This document shows positions 1-12,194 of a stretch of 64,000 nucleotides of DNA, in pieces. A model generated the notes under the pieces. The model saw nothing but the letters and a program-made list of their open reading frames with translations, was not told the DNA's origin and did not search any database. Within the stretch, counting starts at the first letter, position 1. Every line of letters starts with the position of its first letter. Position numbers and translations under genes: made by a program. Origin of the DNA: Phreatobacter stygius (lineage in GTDB: Bacteria; Pseudomonadota; Alphaproteobacteria; Rhizobiales; Phreatobacteraceae); assembly GCF_005144885.1 (NCBI RefSeq), contig NZ_CP039690.1, positions 1,302,001-1,366,000 of the forward strand, written 5' to 3'.

Positions 1-2
1 TG

Positions 3-794
3 TCGTGCCGGACCGCCGGGATCGAGCCGGTGGCGATGATCGAACAGCGCGCCCGCCCGCTCGCGCGCTGGCCCCTGACGCTGTTCCCGCATCTGTTGCG
101 CATTCCGGTTCACTACGGCGCTCGGATCGTCGATATTGAGGGACGAGCCCAGGTCGAAAGCGTCACGATCGCGACCGCTGATGGCACCATGAAAAAACTC
201 GCCTGTGACGGTGTCCTGTTCACCGGCCGCTTCGTGCCGGAGGCGAGCCTCGTCGCCGAGAGCCATCTCGTCTTCGACCGCGGCAGCGCGGGTCCCTCCC
301 TCGACCAGTTCGGCCGCTGTTCGGACCCCGTCTATTTCGCCGCCGGCAATGTGACGCGCGCCGTTGAGACGGCGGGGCGCTGCTTCCGCGAAGGCCGCCA
401 GCTCGCGCGCGTCATCGTCGAAGATCTCGCGGCGCGCGCGCCGGTCACCATCGTCACGGTCGACCTGACGACGAGCGGGATCGTGAAATATGTCGTTCCG
501 CAGCGACTGACCATCGGCGCCGGGCGGCCCGCCAGGATCAATCTGCAACTGCGTGTCGACGAGCCTGCGACGGGCACGATCGAGATCGCCTCCGGCGAGC
601 GCGTCGTCGTCCGGCGCCGGCTTGCCGCCAAACCCGAGCGTCGCATCAGCCTGCGGCTCGACCTTGCCGCCCTGCCGCCCGACGCTTCTGCCTTGACCGT
701 CGGCATGGGCGGGGGCCCGGCTTGCACATCGGGATGCGGGAAAGCCGCGAAACCGGGCGCATCGAAAGGCAATGAGCCCGGGATATCGCAATGA
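3..794 (+). CDS. NAD(P)/FAD-dependent oxidoreductase, C-terminal part (5' end outside window)
   Basis: The reading frame is open from the left edge, so the gene starts upstream of the window and the ATG at 30 is probably internal. The first ~120 visible residues match the C-terminal half of pyridine-nucleotide flavoproteins of the type found beside glycerol kinases: 'LFTGRFVPEASL', then 'DQFGRCSDPVYFAAGN', the segment that binds FAD near the end of these proteins. A further ~110 residues form a beta-rich tail ending in a Gly/Cys-containing stretch (PACTSGCGK), which I do not recognise. Its TGA overlaps the ATG of the kinase at 791 (ATGA), so the two are translationally coupled and probably act in one pathway. 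Substrate is not determined. Confidence 0.7.
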   Translation, partial: SCRTAGIEPVAMIEQRARPLARWPLTLFPHLLRIPVHYGARIVDIEGRAQVESVTIATADGTMKKLACDGVLFTGRFVPEASLVAESHLVFDRGSAGPSLDQFGRCSDPVYFAAGNVTRAVETAGRCFREGRQLARVIVEDLAARAPVTIVTVDLTTSGIVKYVVPQRLTIGAGRPARINLQLRVDEPATGTIEIASGERVVVRRRLAAKPERRISLRLDLAALPPDASALTVGMGGGPACTSGCGKAAKPGASKGNEPGISQ

Positions 795-2236
795 AATTCG
801 CGGCGATCGACCAGGGGACCACCAGCACGCGCGTTCTGGTTACCGACGAGACCGGCGCCGCGCGCATCCACCATGCCGCCCGACACGCGCAGCATCATCC
901 ACGGCCTGGCTGGGTCGAGCACGATCCGCGCGAACTGCTGGCCCATGTCCGGGACTGCCTGACGGCGGCCGGTCGGGTCGAGGCACTGGGGATCGCCCAT
1001 CAGGGTGAGAGCTGCCTTGCTTGGGATTCGATCACCGGCGTACCACTGTCGCCGGTCATCGTCTGGCAGGACAATCGGACGAGCGAGCACATCGCACACC
1101 TCGCCGCGGACGGCGCGGGAGATGAGGTCGCTGCGCGCGCCGGTCTGCCGCTCGATCCCTATTTTTCGGCGACGAAACTGGCCTGGCTGATCGACAACAT
1201 TCCCGAAGCGAAAGCTGCCCGCCGCGCCGGCCGGCTGCGGTTGGGCACGACCGATGCCTTTTTTCTCGACCGCCTGACCGGCTCCTTCGCGACCGACATA
1301 TCCACCGCGTCCCGGACCTCGCTCATGAATCTCGAAACAGGTTGCTGGGACGCCGCGCTCTGCGACCTTTTTCACGTTCCAATCGAATGCCTGCCAGAGA
1401 TCCGTCCGACCGTCGGGGATTTCGGTCTGGCCGGCTCGTCGCCGCTGAAGGCCTCGATCGTCGACCAGCAGGCAGCGCTCTTCGGTCACGGCTGCCGGCG
1501 CGACGGCGACGTCAAGATCACTTTCGGCACCGGCGCCTTTGCCCTCGCCCTGACGGGCGAGCGGATCGTCCGCTCAGCCGGCGATGGGCTGGTGCCGACG
1601 GTCGCCTGGCAGTGGGCCGGAACCAGAACCTATGCGGTCGATGGCGGCGTCTACGACGCGGGCGCGGCGGTCGAATGGGCCCAGCGTATCGGAATTGTCA
1701 CAGATGTCGCGGAGCTGAACACCTTCGCGGCGCTGCCGGCAATCGATCGCGGCTTGACCTTCGTGCCTGCCCTGTCCGGCCTCGCCTGTCCGCATTGGGA
1801 CCGTTCGGCCGCCTCGCTGTTCATTGGCATGACCGCCGATACCACCCGCGTCGACCTCTGCCAGGCTCTGCTGGAAGGCATTGCGCTGCAGACCTGCGAG
1901 ATGATCGAGGCGATCGACCGGCATGTGCCGCTGTCCGACCGCTTGCCGATCGACGGCGGCCTCGCACGCAGCGGCTATTTCGCTCAATTCCTCGCTGACA
2001 CCCTGGGCCGGACCATCGTCGTCGCCGGCTTCGACGAGCTGACCGCCTTCGGGACCGCCGCGCTTGCCGCCCGCGCCATCGGCAAGGATCTGCCACGGCC
2101 AAAGGCAGACCACGACCGCCTGTTCCATCCGCGCCAGGCCCGACGCGCCGAGCGGCGGGCTCGCTTCGCCGAGGCCGTGTCCCGAAGCCGCTGCTGGCGC
2201 GGCGCCGCCATCGGGCCTTGCCGCTCCCTGCCATGA
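791..2236 (+). CDS. FGGY-family kinase, glycerol-kinase-like
   Basis: A 481-residue sugar/polyol kinase of the FGGY family, close in length to GlpK (~500). The N-terminal phosphate loop DQGTTSTR lies at residues 7-14, the FGTGAF ATP-site motif at 245-250, and the catalytic-base motif DQQAALFG starts at Asp225; Tyr124 in LDPYFSATK matches the glycerol-contact tyrosine of GlpK. The GlpK substrate pair Arg83-Glu84 is replaced here by Gly72-Glu73 (HQGES), so glycerol itself is not certain. It is coupled by ATGA overlap to an upstream flavoprotein, as expected for oxidation of a phosphorylated or free polyol. Glycerol kinase is the nearest functional label; another triol or polyol is possible. Confidence 0.8.
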   Translation: MKFAAIDQGTTSTRVLVTDETGAARIHHAARHAQHHPRPGWVEHDPRELLAHVRDCLTAAGRVEALGIAHQGESCLAWDSITGVPLSPVIVWQDNRTSEHIAHLAADGAGDEVAARAGLPLDPYFSATKLAWLIDNIPEAKAARRAGRLRLGTTDAFFLDRLTGSFATDISTASRTSLMNLETGCWDAALCDLFHVPIECLPEIRPTVGDFGLAGSSPLKASIVDQQAALFGHGCRRDGDVKITFGTGAFALALTGERIVRSAGDGLVPTVAWQWAGTRTYAVDGGVYDAGAAVEWAQRIGIVTDVAELNTFAALPAIDRGLTFVPALSGLACPHWDRSAASLFIGMTADTTRVDLCQALLEGIALQTCEMIEAIDRHVPLSDRLPIDGGLARSGYFAQFLADTLGRTIVVAGFDELTAFGTAALAARAIGKDLPRPKADHDRLFHPRQARRAERRARFAEAVSRSRCWRGAAIGPCRSLP

Positions 2237-2285
2237 TCACGTCGACCTGACCTGCCCGGCGAAATGATGGCGTCTGGGCCCGACC

Positions 2286-2372
2286 GCGTCGACCGTCGCG
2301 TTCAGCCCATTTTCCGGAATGAATTCGCGCCGCGGCTCGACCACGTCGCCCATAGGCTTGACGAAGATGTCG
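2286..2372 (-). pseudogene. Decayed duplicate of the gyrB 3' end
   Basis: About 87 bases match the last ~29 codons of gyrB (6375-6461) with roughly nine mismatches by eye. Read on the minus strand it encodes nearly the same GyrB C-terminus ([17 protein letters not shown]...), with changes such as Leu to Pro, Gln to Pro and Ala to Gly, and the stop codon of gyrB is not preserved. Similarity stops abruptly at both ends. It has no start and cannot make a protein alone. Together with intact gyrB it brackets the lodB-lodA-membrane-protein segment as a direct repeat, suggesting insertion or recombination at the gyrB 3' end. Confidence 0.75.
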
Positions 2373-2423
2373 CTGGTCGACCGGGCTGGCTACACGATCG
2401 AGGCGATCTCCGTCAGCCCCGCT

Positions 2424-3491
2424 TCAAAGCATCGGACCGCGTCGCCTCTGCCAAAACGGCATGTCCGGGAAGCGCTGCTCGGAAGCATAGAGCGCCGTCT
2501 GCGTTGCCAGATGCGAGGCGATCCCCTCGAGGAAATGCCGTTCGTAGCGCAGCGCTGCGGTATCGTCCCGGACGAGCAGCCCCGCGACACTTTCGGCCGC
2601 CTGGATGCCGCTCCAGAGAGCCGTGGCAAGCCCGTTCGCGCCGAGGGGATCGAGGGCGCTTGCGGCATCGCCTGCGCGGAGAATGCGCGGCTCGACCAAT
2701 CTTGATGCCGTCACCGTGCTTGCGGGCGCAAAATGAAGGTCGGCCGCCATGACCGGATCAAGACCCAGACTCGACAGGCGCCGGGACATCGCGGTGGTCC
2801 GCGACACCATGTCGGCCCACAGAGTGACGTCGTTGCGAATGCCGGCGGGCAGCAGATCGGAATCGCTGAAGAGGCCGACCATGATGCGGCGTCCCGGCAT
2901 CAACGCCATGTACCACCATCCCGTCGCCACCGCCTCGACAAGCGTGGCCGCGGCAGCCTCGACATCGTCGTCCAGGCGGAAAATACGGAACGCGGCCACC
3001 ATCTTGTGGAGACGCCGGGGCGCCGCTCCGGCGCCGGACGAGATGGCGGAACGACCGGAACAATCGACCACGAACTCCGTTGCGATCGACGAACCGTCGG
3101 TCAGCTCGACCGCAACCTGAGCCGGCGATCTCGACAGCCGCCGGGCCCTCTCGACGCTTCGTTCCACGCCGTCGGCCTCAAGGGCTGCCGACATGCGCAG
3201 CTCGAGCCGTCGCCGGTCGATGTGCCAGCCCGACGCTGCCTCCGCGCGCCGCAGCGCCGAACCGCCCCAGACGGAATAGCGTCCCTGGCTCGCCAATGCC
3301 GTCTCTTCGTCGAGCAGTCCGAGCCATCCAAGGGTCTCGAGCGAAGACGACGCATGAAACGAAAGCGTTTCACCGTGGTTGGCAACGTCGCCGCGCGGCG
3401 CGACGAGCAGCGGCCGATAGCCGCGCTGCAGCAGGCTGCGGGCGCAGGCCATCCCTGCCATGCCAGCGCCCAGAACGACAACCTGCCTCAT
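2424..3491 (-). CDS. lodB: LodB-like flavoprotein for quinoprotein maturation
   Basis: A ~355-residue FAD-dependent monooxygenase-type flavoprotein. The N-terminus MRQVVVLGAGMAGMACARS carries the dinucleotide-binding GxGxxG at residues 8-13, and the second FAD motif is seen in ILRAGDAASALDPLGANGL. Start ATG at 3491 is chosen because it overlaps the stop of the upstream lodA-like gene (ATGA) and places the Rossmann motif at the N-terminus; an in-frame extension to 3878 lies inside lodA and is spurious. LodB/GoxB proteins are partner flavoproteins needed to form the cysteine tryptophylquinone (CTQ) cofactor of LodA-family oxidases. Adjacency and overlap with the LodA-like gene support that role; the fold alone would also fit tryptophan-halogenase-like flavoproteins. 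Confidence 0.75.
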   Translation of the reverse strand: MRQVVVLGAGMAGMACARSLLQRGYRPLLVAPRGDVANHGETLSFHASSSLETLGWLGLLDEETALASQGRYSVWGGSALRRAEAASGWHIDRRRLELRMSAALEADGVERSVERARRLSRSPAQVAVELTDGSSIATEFVVDCSGRSAISSGAGAAPRRLHKMVAAFRIFRLDDDVEAAAATLVEAVATGWWYMALMPGRRIMVGLFSDSDLLPAGIRNDVTLWADMVSRTTAMSRRLSSLGLDPVMAADLHFAPASTVTASRLVEPRILRAGDAASALDPLGANGLATALWSGIQAAESVAGLLVRDDTAALRYERHFLEGIASHLATQTALYASEQRFPDMPFWQRRRGPML

Positions 3492-5461
3492 TCTTGCTGG
3501 TCGGGCGCTCGGTTCAGGGCCAAATCCATCGAGCCCCGCTGAACTTCGACGAAGACGTCGGAGGGAATCGCGGGAATGTCCTTCGGCCCGGCGCGGCGCA
3601 CGACGACACCCATCCGTGTCCACAGCTCGATCATCCGGCGCAGGCCATCCGTATAGCCGGCCTCGACATGCAAGCCGATCCCGGCCGCGCCACGCGACCA
3701 GGCGACCCGCGCGTGATAGAAGCGCAGCCGCTCCTCCAGCGGAATATCGGCCCGCATCATCTGCTTGTAGAAGCCCTCGGGAAGGACATCGACCGGAAGA
3801 AGTGCCGGCCACCAGACGGGTGTCGGGAAGCCGTCTCCCGTCAGGACGGATTGGCAGCTGAACGCGTCGCCCTGCCAAGGCACGCCCATCCAGCGCGTGA
3901 GATCGCCGGGCGCCTGAGGACCGACCGGCGCGCCGTCCTCACGGCGGAACGGATGGCCCGAGAACACATTCCGCGGATTGAGCTGCAGCCCGACGTCCTG
4001 GATCAGGCTCTTCCGGGTGGATATGGCAATGCGGAATGGCAGCGGCGTTTCTTTGGGCGTCCGATAGAGGGCGGCGTGGCGAATGGGCCAGGTGATCTCG
4101 ACACCTGGATGGAATGCGCCGCCCGAGCAGGCATCGAGCGCAGCCCGGGTGAGCGCCTCCGGTCGCTGCGACAGCGGGATGTCGTCGATCTGCCGGACCG
4201 CATCGGCCGCGGGATCATCAAGGTCATTGACGAAATCGCCCCGGGCCCAGGCGCTCAGAATTGTGTGCTGGGTGGGCGTCAGCGTGAGCCAGCCCGTCGG
4301 GCTGCCCGGGAAGTTGACGCCGTCACCGAGCATGGGCGGCAAGGCGTCCGAGCGGACATCGTCGCCACCGGGCTCGCGGAACGCCGCCAGAACCTTCTCA
4401 CGTGCGGCGCGCGCGCCCGGTCCTGACTCGGCCAGCGCCGTGATGACCGCGGGATCCGAGAGGTCGTCGAGATCATGCCAGGCCTTGCCGAGAAAGGACG
4501 CCTGCGCGACCCATTGCATCATGCCGGAGCGCCTGAGGATCGGCAGCACATCGCGGCGGAAGGACAAGGCGCCGCCGGGCACTTGCAGGTGGCCCGTCGC
4601 GATCATCGCTTCCCGCGCCGCATCGTAGAGGCTCACGATCGGCTCGATCTGAGGCGCAAATTTCGGACCGCAGCAAACCACCCAGGCCGGCTCGCAATCC
4701 ATGACCGCCTCGCCGACCCGCACAGTGGCTTTCACCCAGCCATCGCACCAGTCGTCATGCCAGCCATCGTTATTGGTGAAGTCGCGCACCGGATTTTGCG
4801 GCAGGGCGGTGGCGGAGACCCCATCCGCGGGAAACACCAGGAGGCGGCCGGCATCATCGGTGCGAAGATGCCCGAGCATCACCGGCAGCTTGTTCCAGAA
4901 CAGGCCCGCCATCTGATAAGCCGGGTTGCGCCCCGCGGTATTCGCCGCGGCACCGTCGATGCGGACGGGACCGGCATCGATCGCCAGCATCTTTTCGCGC
5001 CGGGCCGGCCCGATGGAGGCGTTGCGCAACGGCCCGGGAATGCCGGGCGCATGCTCGCCGCCATCCATGGCATTCGAGTAGCCGTACCAGGCCGCCTTGG
5101 TATTGGCGACATGGACGGTCCAGCTGAGGCTGTCGGCCGCGCCGAGCTCCCGCACCACGCGCCCCTGATCGTCATAGCCATAGACGCGAAAGCGCTGGAC
5201 CTGCTTCTTGATACGATCCGGTCCCTGCTTGAAGCCGCCTGGCGGCTCGATCATCAAGCCCGGCACCTCGGGGGCGAGGAACCATTCATCACCGTTGCCG
5301 ACGCGCGAGAAACCGATGGCCGGGAAAATCGCTGCGCAGACGATCCGCGCTCCCGCGGGGGCCGATTGTTGCGCCTGCGCAGGCGACACAGCGGCCTTGA
5401 ACAGCGCTGGCGCGGCGAGGCCGAGAACCGATGCGTTGATCAGAAAATCGCGACGTTTCAT
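3488..5461 (-). CDS. lodA: LodA/GoxA-family CTQ amino-acid oxidase with Tat signal
   Basis: A 657-residue protein of the LodA family, quinoproteins that oxidise amino acids (lysine epsilon-oxidase, glycine oxidase) and release H2O2. The conserved C-terminal region holds CSGGAFHPGVEITWP (Cys445) and WMGVPWQGDAFSC (Trp529), the residues expected to be cross-linked into CTQ. The N-terminus MKRRDFLINAS is a twin-arginine export signal ending near residue 30, so the folded protein is predicted to go to the periplasm. The gene overlaps its LodB-like partner by 4 bases. The substrate cannot be read from sequence: lysine, glycine or another amino acid is possible. In known members the H2O2 has antimicrobial effects. 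Confidence 0.8.
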   Translation of the reverse strand: MKRRDFLINASVLGLAAPALFKAAVSPAQAQQSAPAGARIVCAAIFPAIGFSRVGNGDEWFLAPEVPGLMIEPPGGFKQGPDRIKKQVQRFRVYGYDDQGRVVRELGAADSLSWTVHVANTKAAWYGYSNAMDGGEHAPGIPGPLRNASIGPARREKMLAIDAGPVRIDGAAANTAGRNPAYQMAGLFWNKLPVMLGHLRTDDAGRLLVFPADGVSATALPQNPVRDFTNNDGWHDDWCDGWVKATVRVGEAVMDCEPAWVVCCGPKFAPQIEPIVSLYDAAREAMIATGHLQVPGGALSFRRDVLPILRRSGMMQWVAQASFLGKAWHDLDDLSDPAVITALAESGPGARAAREKVLAAFREPGGDDVRSDALPPMLGDGVNFPGSPTGWLTLTPTQHTILSAWARGDFVNDLDDPAADAVRQIDDIPLSQRPEALTRAALDACSGGAFHPGVEITWPIRHAALYRTPKETPLPFRIAISTRKSLIQDVGLQLNPRNVFSGHPFRREDGAPVGPQAPGDLTRWMGVPWQGDAFSCQSVLTGDGFPTPVWWPALLPVDVLPEGFYKQMMRADIPLEERLRFYHARVAWSRGAAGIGLHVEAGYTDGLRRMIELWTRMGVVVRRAGPKDIPAIPSDVFVEVQRGSMDLALNRAPDQQE

Positions 5462-5625
5462 GCGGCATGCCCTTCGCGTTTTTCCTTTCCGTAAAGAAGA
5501 ATCTTTAATGGGACATTGTCTCGCAAAGACGCCCGAGACGCGTCGTCAGCACCTGGGGATGCAGGAGCCGCCTGCTGGAACCCGGGCGCCATTGAGTGGC
5601 ATTGGCCCGAAACTGAGAACACGTG

Positions 5626-6210
5626 ATGGATACGGCTACCCCTTCCGAGCTCTTCACGCATGTCCGCATCGTGCTGGGCATGGTCATCGGCGTTGGCATT
5701 GCCCGCATCCTGACCGGCATTGCCAGCTTCATCCAACATCCCGGGCGGAACCGCGTCTCTTCGCTCCACATGTTGTGGGTGGCTTCGACACTGATCGAGC
5801 TGGTTCTTTTCTGGTGGTGGGAGTTCGCGCTGGCACGCATCGCCCATTGGAACTTCGCCGCCTATCTGTTCCTGATCAGCTATGCCGTTGTGCTCTTCCT
5901 CCTTGCCGCCCTGCTGTTTCCGGACAACATCGCGGAATACGGCGGCTACGAGGACTTTTTCATCAAGCGGCGGCGTTGGTTCTTCTCGCTTCTGGCCGTC
6001 ACCTTTGCCTTCGATGTCGTCGACACGATCATCAAGGGCGCAGAGCACTGGAACCGCCTGAGCACGGAATATCTGGTTCAGGTGCCACTCGGCCTGACGC
6101 TTTGCGCAGTCGCCTGGAGTTCGAAGAACCGCAACGTCCAGATCGGCGTCGTTCTGGTTCACATTGCCTATCAGGCCTATTGGATCGTGCGGGTGATCAA
6201 CACGATCTAG
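5626..6210 (+). CDS. Multi-pass membrane protein of unknown function
   Basis: A ~194-residue protein dominated by hydrophobic helices: about five or six membrane segments, around residues 14-35, 48-68, 75-95, 115-135, 145-160 and 170-190. GTG at 5623 and ATG at 5626 are both possible; ATG is preferred and the upstream ribosome site is weak. I recognise no catalytic motif and no named family. It lies between lodA and the gyrB 3' end, transcribed opposite to both, and is therefore inside the segment bounded by the gyrB-end duplication. It may be cargo of that segment, but nothing links it directly to LodA. Confidence 0.6.
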   Translation: MDTATPSELFTHVRIVLGMVIGVGIARILTGIASFIQHPGRNRVSSLHMLWVASTLIELVLFWWWEFALARIAHWNFAAYLFLISYAVVLFLLAALLFPDNIAEYGGYEDFFIKRRRWFFSLLAVTFAFDVVDTIIKGAEHWNRLSTEYLVQVPLGLTLCAVAWSSKNRNVQIGVVLVHIAYQAYWIVRVINTI

Positions 6211-6370
6211 CCGGTGCCCTGTCCGATCAGACACGCGCGGCTCCCACGCCCGCGCCGCACAGTGATCAATGAAAAGTCAGCGAAAGCGCCGACTTGACCC
6301 TGCAACCGAAAATCGCAGGGCCAATGTTTGGATCCGGTTTTGGTGGCCCGTCACACCAGGATGGGGACGA

Positions 6371-9541
<3,171 letters not shown>

Positions 9542-9607
9542 TCATCCGTTTCCGCCCGGTCTGGCCCGGACCGGAATGGCTTGGCCGGACCAGACTGGAG
9601 GCCCGAC

Positions 9608-10798
9608 ATGAGCGCGCTCACCCGCCGTACCGCCCTTCTCGGCACCGCATCGCTGGCGATCCCCTCGCTGATCGGCCAGGCGGACGCCGCCACCTTCCAG
9701 GGCTTCGTCGACAGCCTGTGGTCCCAGGCCTCGTCGGCCGGCGTATCGCGCGGCACGTTCGACCGCGCCTTTTCGGGCGTCCAGCCGAACCCGCGGGTGA
9801 TCGAACTGTCGCAGCGCCAGCCGGAATTCAGGAAGACGCTCGGTGACTATGTCGACCTGCGCACCTCCAACAAGCGCATCACCAATGGCCGTGCCGCCTT
9901 TGGCGAGCACCGCGCCACCTTTGCCGCGGTCGAGAACCGCTTCGGCGTGCCCGGAGAGATCGTCTGCTCGATCTTCGGCAACGAAACCTCCTACGGCACG
10001 TTCAAGGGCGACCATTACGTCATCCAGGCGATGGCGACACTCGCCCATGCCGGCCGGCGCACCGATTTCTTCCGCAGCGAGCTGATCGCGGCGCTGCGCA
10101 TCCTGCAGGCCGGCGACATCGCGCCCCAGGCCATGATGGGGTCCTGGGCCGGCGCCATGGGTTATGTCCAGTTCATGCCGACCAGCTTCCTGCGCTTTGC
10201 GGTCGATTTCACCGGCGACGGCCGGCGCGACATCTGGAATTCCATCCCCGACGCCATGGGCTCGGCGGCCAATTATCTCGCCCGCAACGGCTGGACCGCG
10301 GGCGTTCCCTGGGGGTTCGAGGTCCATGCTCCCGGCCTTGCCGGCAATCGCGGCAGCCGCCAGGCGATCAGCGCCTGGGGCGCCCAGGGGGTCAGCCGCA
10401 TCGGCGGCGGATCGATGGCGGGCGGAGCTGCCGCAAGCCTGTGGAAGCCCGCCGGCGAAGGCGGACCGCATTTGCTCGTCACCGGCAATTTTAATGTGAT
10501 CAAGCGCTACAACAATGCCGATTCCTACGCCCTCGCCGTTGGCCATCTCGGCGACCGGATCAAGGGCGCCGGGCGCTTTTCCAAACCCTGGCCGCCCGGC
10601 GAGGGCGGGCTCGTCCATGCCGAACGCGAAGAGATCCAGCGCCGGCTGAATGCGCTCGGCTTCGATCTCGGCGACCCCGACGGCATTATCGGCGACAAGT
10701 CGAAAGTGGCGATCCGCTCGATGCAGGGCCGCTTCGGAATGCCGGCGACCGGCGACGCCGACCGGGCCTTCCTGGAACGGCTCAGGCGCGGCGGTTGA
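9608..10798 (+). CDS. MltB-family lytic murein transglycosylase (first of two)
   Basis: A 396-residue exported enzyme that cleaves peptidoglycan glycan strands to 1,6-anhydro-muropeptides. The N-terminus MSALTRRTALLGTASLA is a twin-arginine-type signal ending near ADA (residue 27). The transglycosylase domain (about residues 28-310) has the catalytic glutamate Glu126 in IFGNETSYG, plus MGSWAGAMGYVQFMPTSF, the MltB signature. A peptidoglycan-binding domain follows at about 330-396 (EIQRRLNALGFDLGDPDGIIG). The start follows GGAGG. It is followed at 82 bases by a second paralogous transglycosylase in the same direction, so the pair probably arose by tandem duplication. Confidence 0.9.
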   Translation: MSALTRRTALLGTASLAIPSLIGQADAATFQGFVDSLWSQASSAGVSRGTFDRAFSGVQPNPRVIELSQRQPEFRKTLGDYVDLRTSNKRITNGRAAFGEHRATFAAVENRFGVPGEIVCSIFGNETSYGTFKGDHYVIQAMATLAHAGRRTDFFRSELIAALRILQAGDIAPQAMMGSWAGAMGYVQFMPTSFLRFAVDFTGDGRRDIWNSIPDAMGSAANYLARNGWTAGVPWGFEVHAPGLAGNRGSRQAISAWGAQGVSRIGGGSMAGGAAASLWKPAGEGGPHLLVTGNFNVIKRYNNADSYALAVGHLGDRIKGAGRFSKPWPPGEGGLVHAEREEIQRRLNALGFDLGDPDGIIGDKSKVAIRSMQGRFGMPATGDADRAFLERLRRGG

Positions 10799-10879
10799 AC
10801 GGGCTTAACGCTTCGTTCACCATGGCCATTGTTCCACTGGTTCTTCGGCGGGTTCCATCCCGGATCGGAGGCATTTGGC

Positions 10880-12103
10880 ATGGATCGTTCCGGCAAGGCC
10901 CTGCAAGGCTTCCTGGCCGTTTTCCTGGCGACGTTGGCGACCGGCCTTGCCGCGCCCGCGCCGGCCGGCGCGCAGGACGGCGGCTTTTCCAGCTGCATCC
11001 AGACGCTCCGCCGCGACGCCAGCCAGCGCGGCATTCTGCCGCAGGTGTTCGAGCGCTCGACCAGCGCCCTCACCCCTGACACCAGCATCCTCCGATTGCT
11101 CGATTCCCAACCGGAATTCTCGCGCCAGCCCTGGGAATATATCAACGGCCTGGTGGCGGCGAACCGCGTCGCCGAGGGCCGCCAGTTGCTGCAGCGCCAT
11201 CGGGCCGTGTTCGACCGCGTCGAGCAGACGACCGGGGTCGACCGGCACATCGTCGCCGCGATCTGGGGCATCGAAACCAGCTTCGGCAAGGCCAAGGGCA
11301 ATACCTCGGTCATTCGCGCCACCGCGACGCTGGCCTGCTACGGCCGGCGCCAGGAGTTCTTCCGCGACGAGTTCCTGGCCGCCCTGCAGATCATCGCACG
11401 CGGCCATGTGGCGCCGCAGAATTTCCGCGGCTCCTGGGCCGGTGCGTTCGGCCATACCCAGTTCATGCCCTCGACCTTCCTGCGCGCGGCGCGCTCCGGC
11501 TCGGGCTCGGCCCATATCGACATTGTCGGCTCGGTCGCCGACGCCATGATGTCCACCGGCAACCTGCTGCGCGAAGAGGGCTGGGCGCGCGGCCAGGGCT
11601 GGGGTTACGAGGTGGTGTTGCCGGCCGGGCTCGACCTTGGCCTGGCCGGCCGCGACCGGCCGCAGAGCATCGCCCAATGGGAAGCCCGCGGTGTCAGCCG
11701 CGCCGGTGGCCGGCCGTTCCCGCGGCGCGGCGACATGGCCTTCCTGCATTTGCCCGGCGGCGCCCGCGGCCCGGCCTTCCTGATGCTGCCGAATTTCCGG
11801 GTGATCATGAAATACAACAACTCGGAAAACTACGCGATGGCGGTCGGTCACCTGGCCGACCGTCTGCATGGCGGCGGGCCTTTCATGCGGCCCTGGCCGG
11901 TCACCGAACGGGCCTTGTCGCGCGATGAGCGCATCGAACTGCAGCAGCGCCTGGCCCAGGTCGGGCTCTATAGCGGTACGGTCGATGGCAAGCTCGGCGC
12001 CGGCACCCGCGAGGCCCTGCAGCGGTTCCAGGCGCGCGCCGGCATGGCCGCCGACGGTTTTCCGACCGCGGCGGTGCTGCAGCGGCTGCGCCAGGGCGGC
12101 TGA
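10880..12103 (+). CDS. MltB-family lytic murein transglycosylase (second of two)
   Basis: A 407-residue paralogue of the preceding gene with the same architecture. A Sec signal peptide covers about residues 1-32 (GLAAPAPAGAQ), the catalytic glutamate is Glu132 in IWGIETSFG, the signature is FRGSWAGAFGHTQFMPSTF, and a C-terminal peptidoglycan-binding domain begins at IELQQRLAQVGLYSGTVDG. The start ATG at 10880 has GGAGG upstream; the longer frame from 10829 lacks one. It differs from the first copy in using a Sec-like rather than twin-arginine-like leader, so the two may be exported by different routes. Role: cell-wall turnover in the periplasm. Confidence 0.9.
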   Translation: MDRSGKALQGFLAVFLATLATGLAAPAPAGAQDGGFSSCIQTLRRDASQRGILPQVFERSTSALTPDTSILRLLDSQPEFSRQPWEYINGLVAANRVAEGRQLLQRHRAVFDRVEQTTGVDRHIVAAIWGIETSFGKAKGNTSVIRATATLACYGRRQEFFRDEFLAALQIIARGHVAPQNFRGSWAGAFGHTQFMPSTFLRAARSGSGSAHIDIVGSVADAMMSTGNLLREEGWARGQGWGYEVVLPAGLDLGLAGRDRPQSIAQWEARGVSRAGGRPFPRRGDMAFLHLPGGARGPAFLMLPNFRVIMKYNNSENYAMAVGHLADRLHGGGPFMRPWPVTERALSRDERIELQQRLAQVGLYSGTVDGKLGAGTREALQRFQARAGMAADGFPTAAVLQRLRQGG

Positions 12104-12194
12104 GGCCTGCGGTCGGCGGGCCTGTGGCCATGTCGCCGCTTCGTGGTAGAAAGGCTGGTCCGGAGCCGGGGGGCATCGGTACCGAGGTTCTGGC

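Noticed and set aside
2264..2752. Plus-strand ORF after the FGGY kinase
   Set aside because: It lies over the gyrB-end remnant and the antisense of lodB, has no family resemblance, and its frame is explained by GC-rich composition.
3080..4426. Long plus-strand ORF across lodA/lodB
   Set aside because: It is the antisense shadow of the LodA and LodB genes, which are recognisable proteins on the minus strand.
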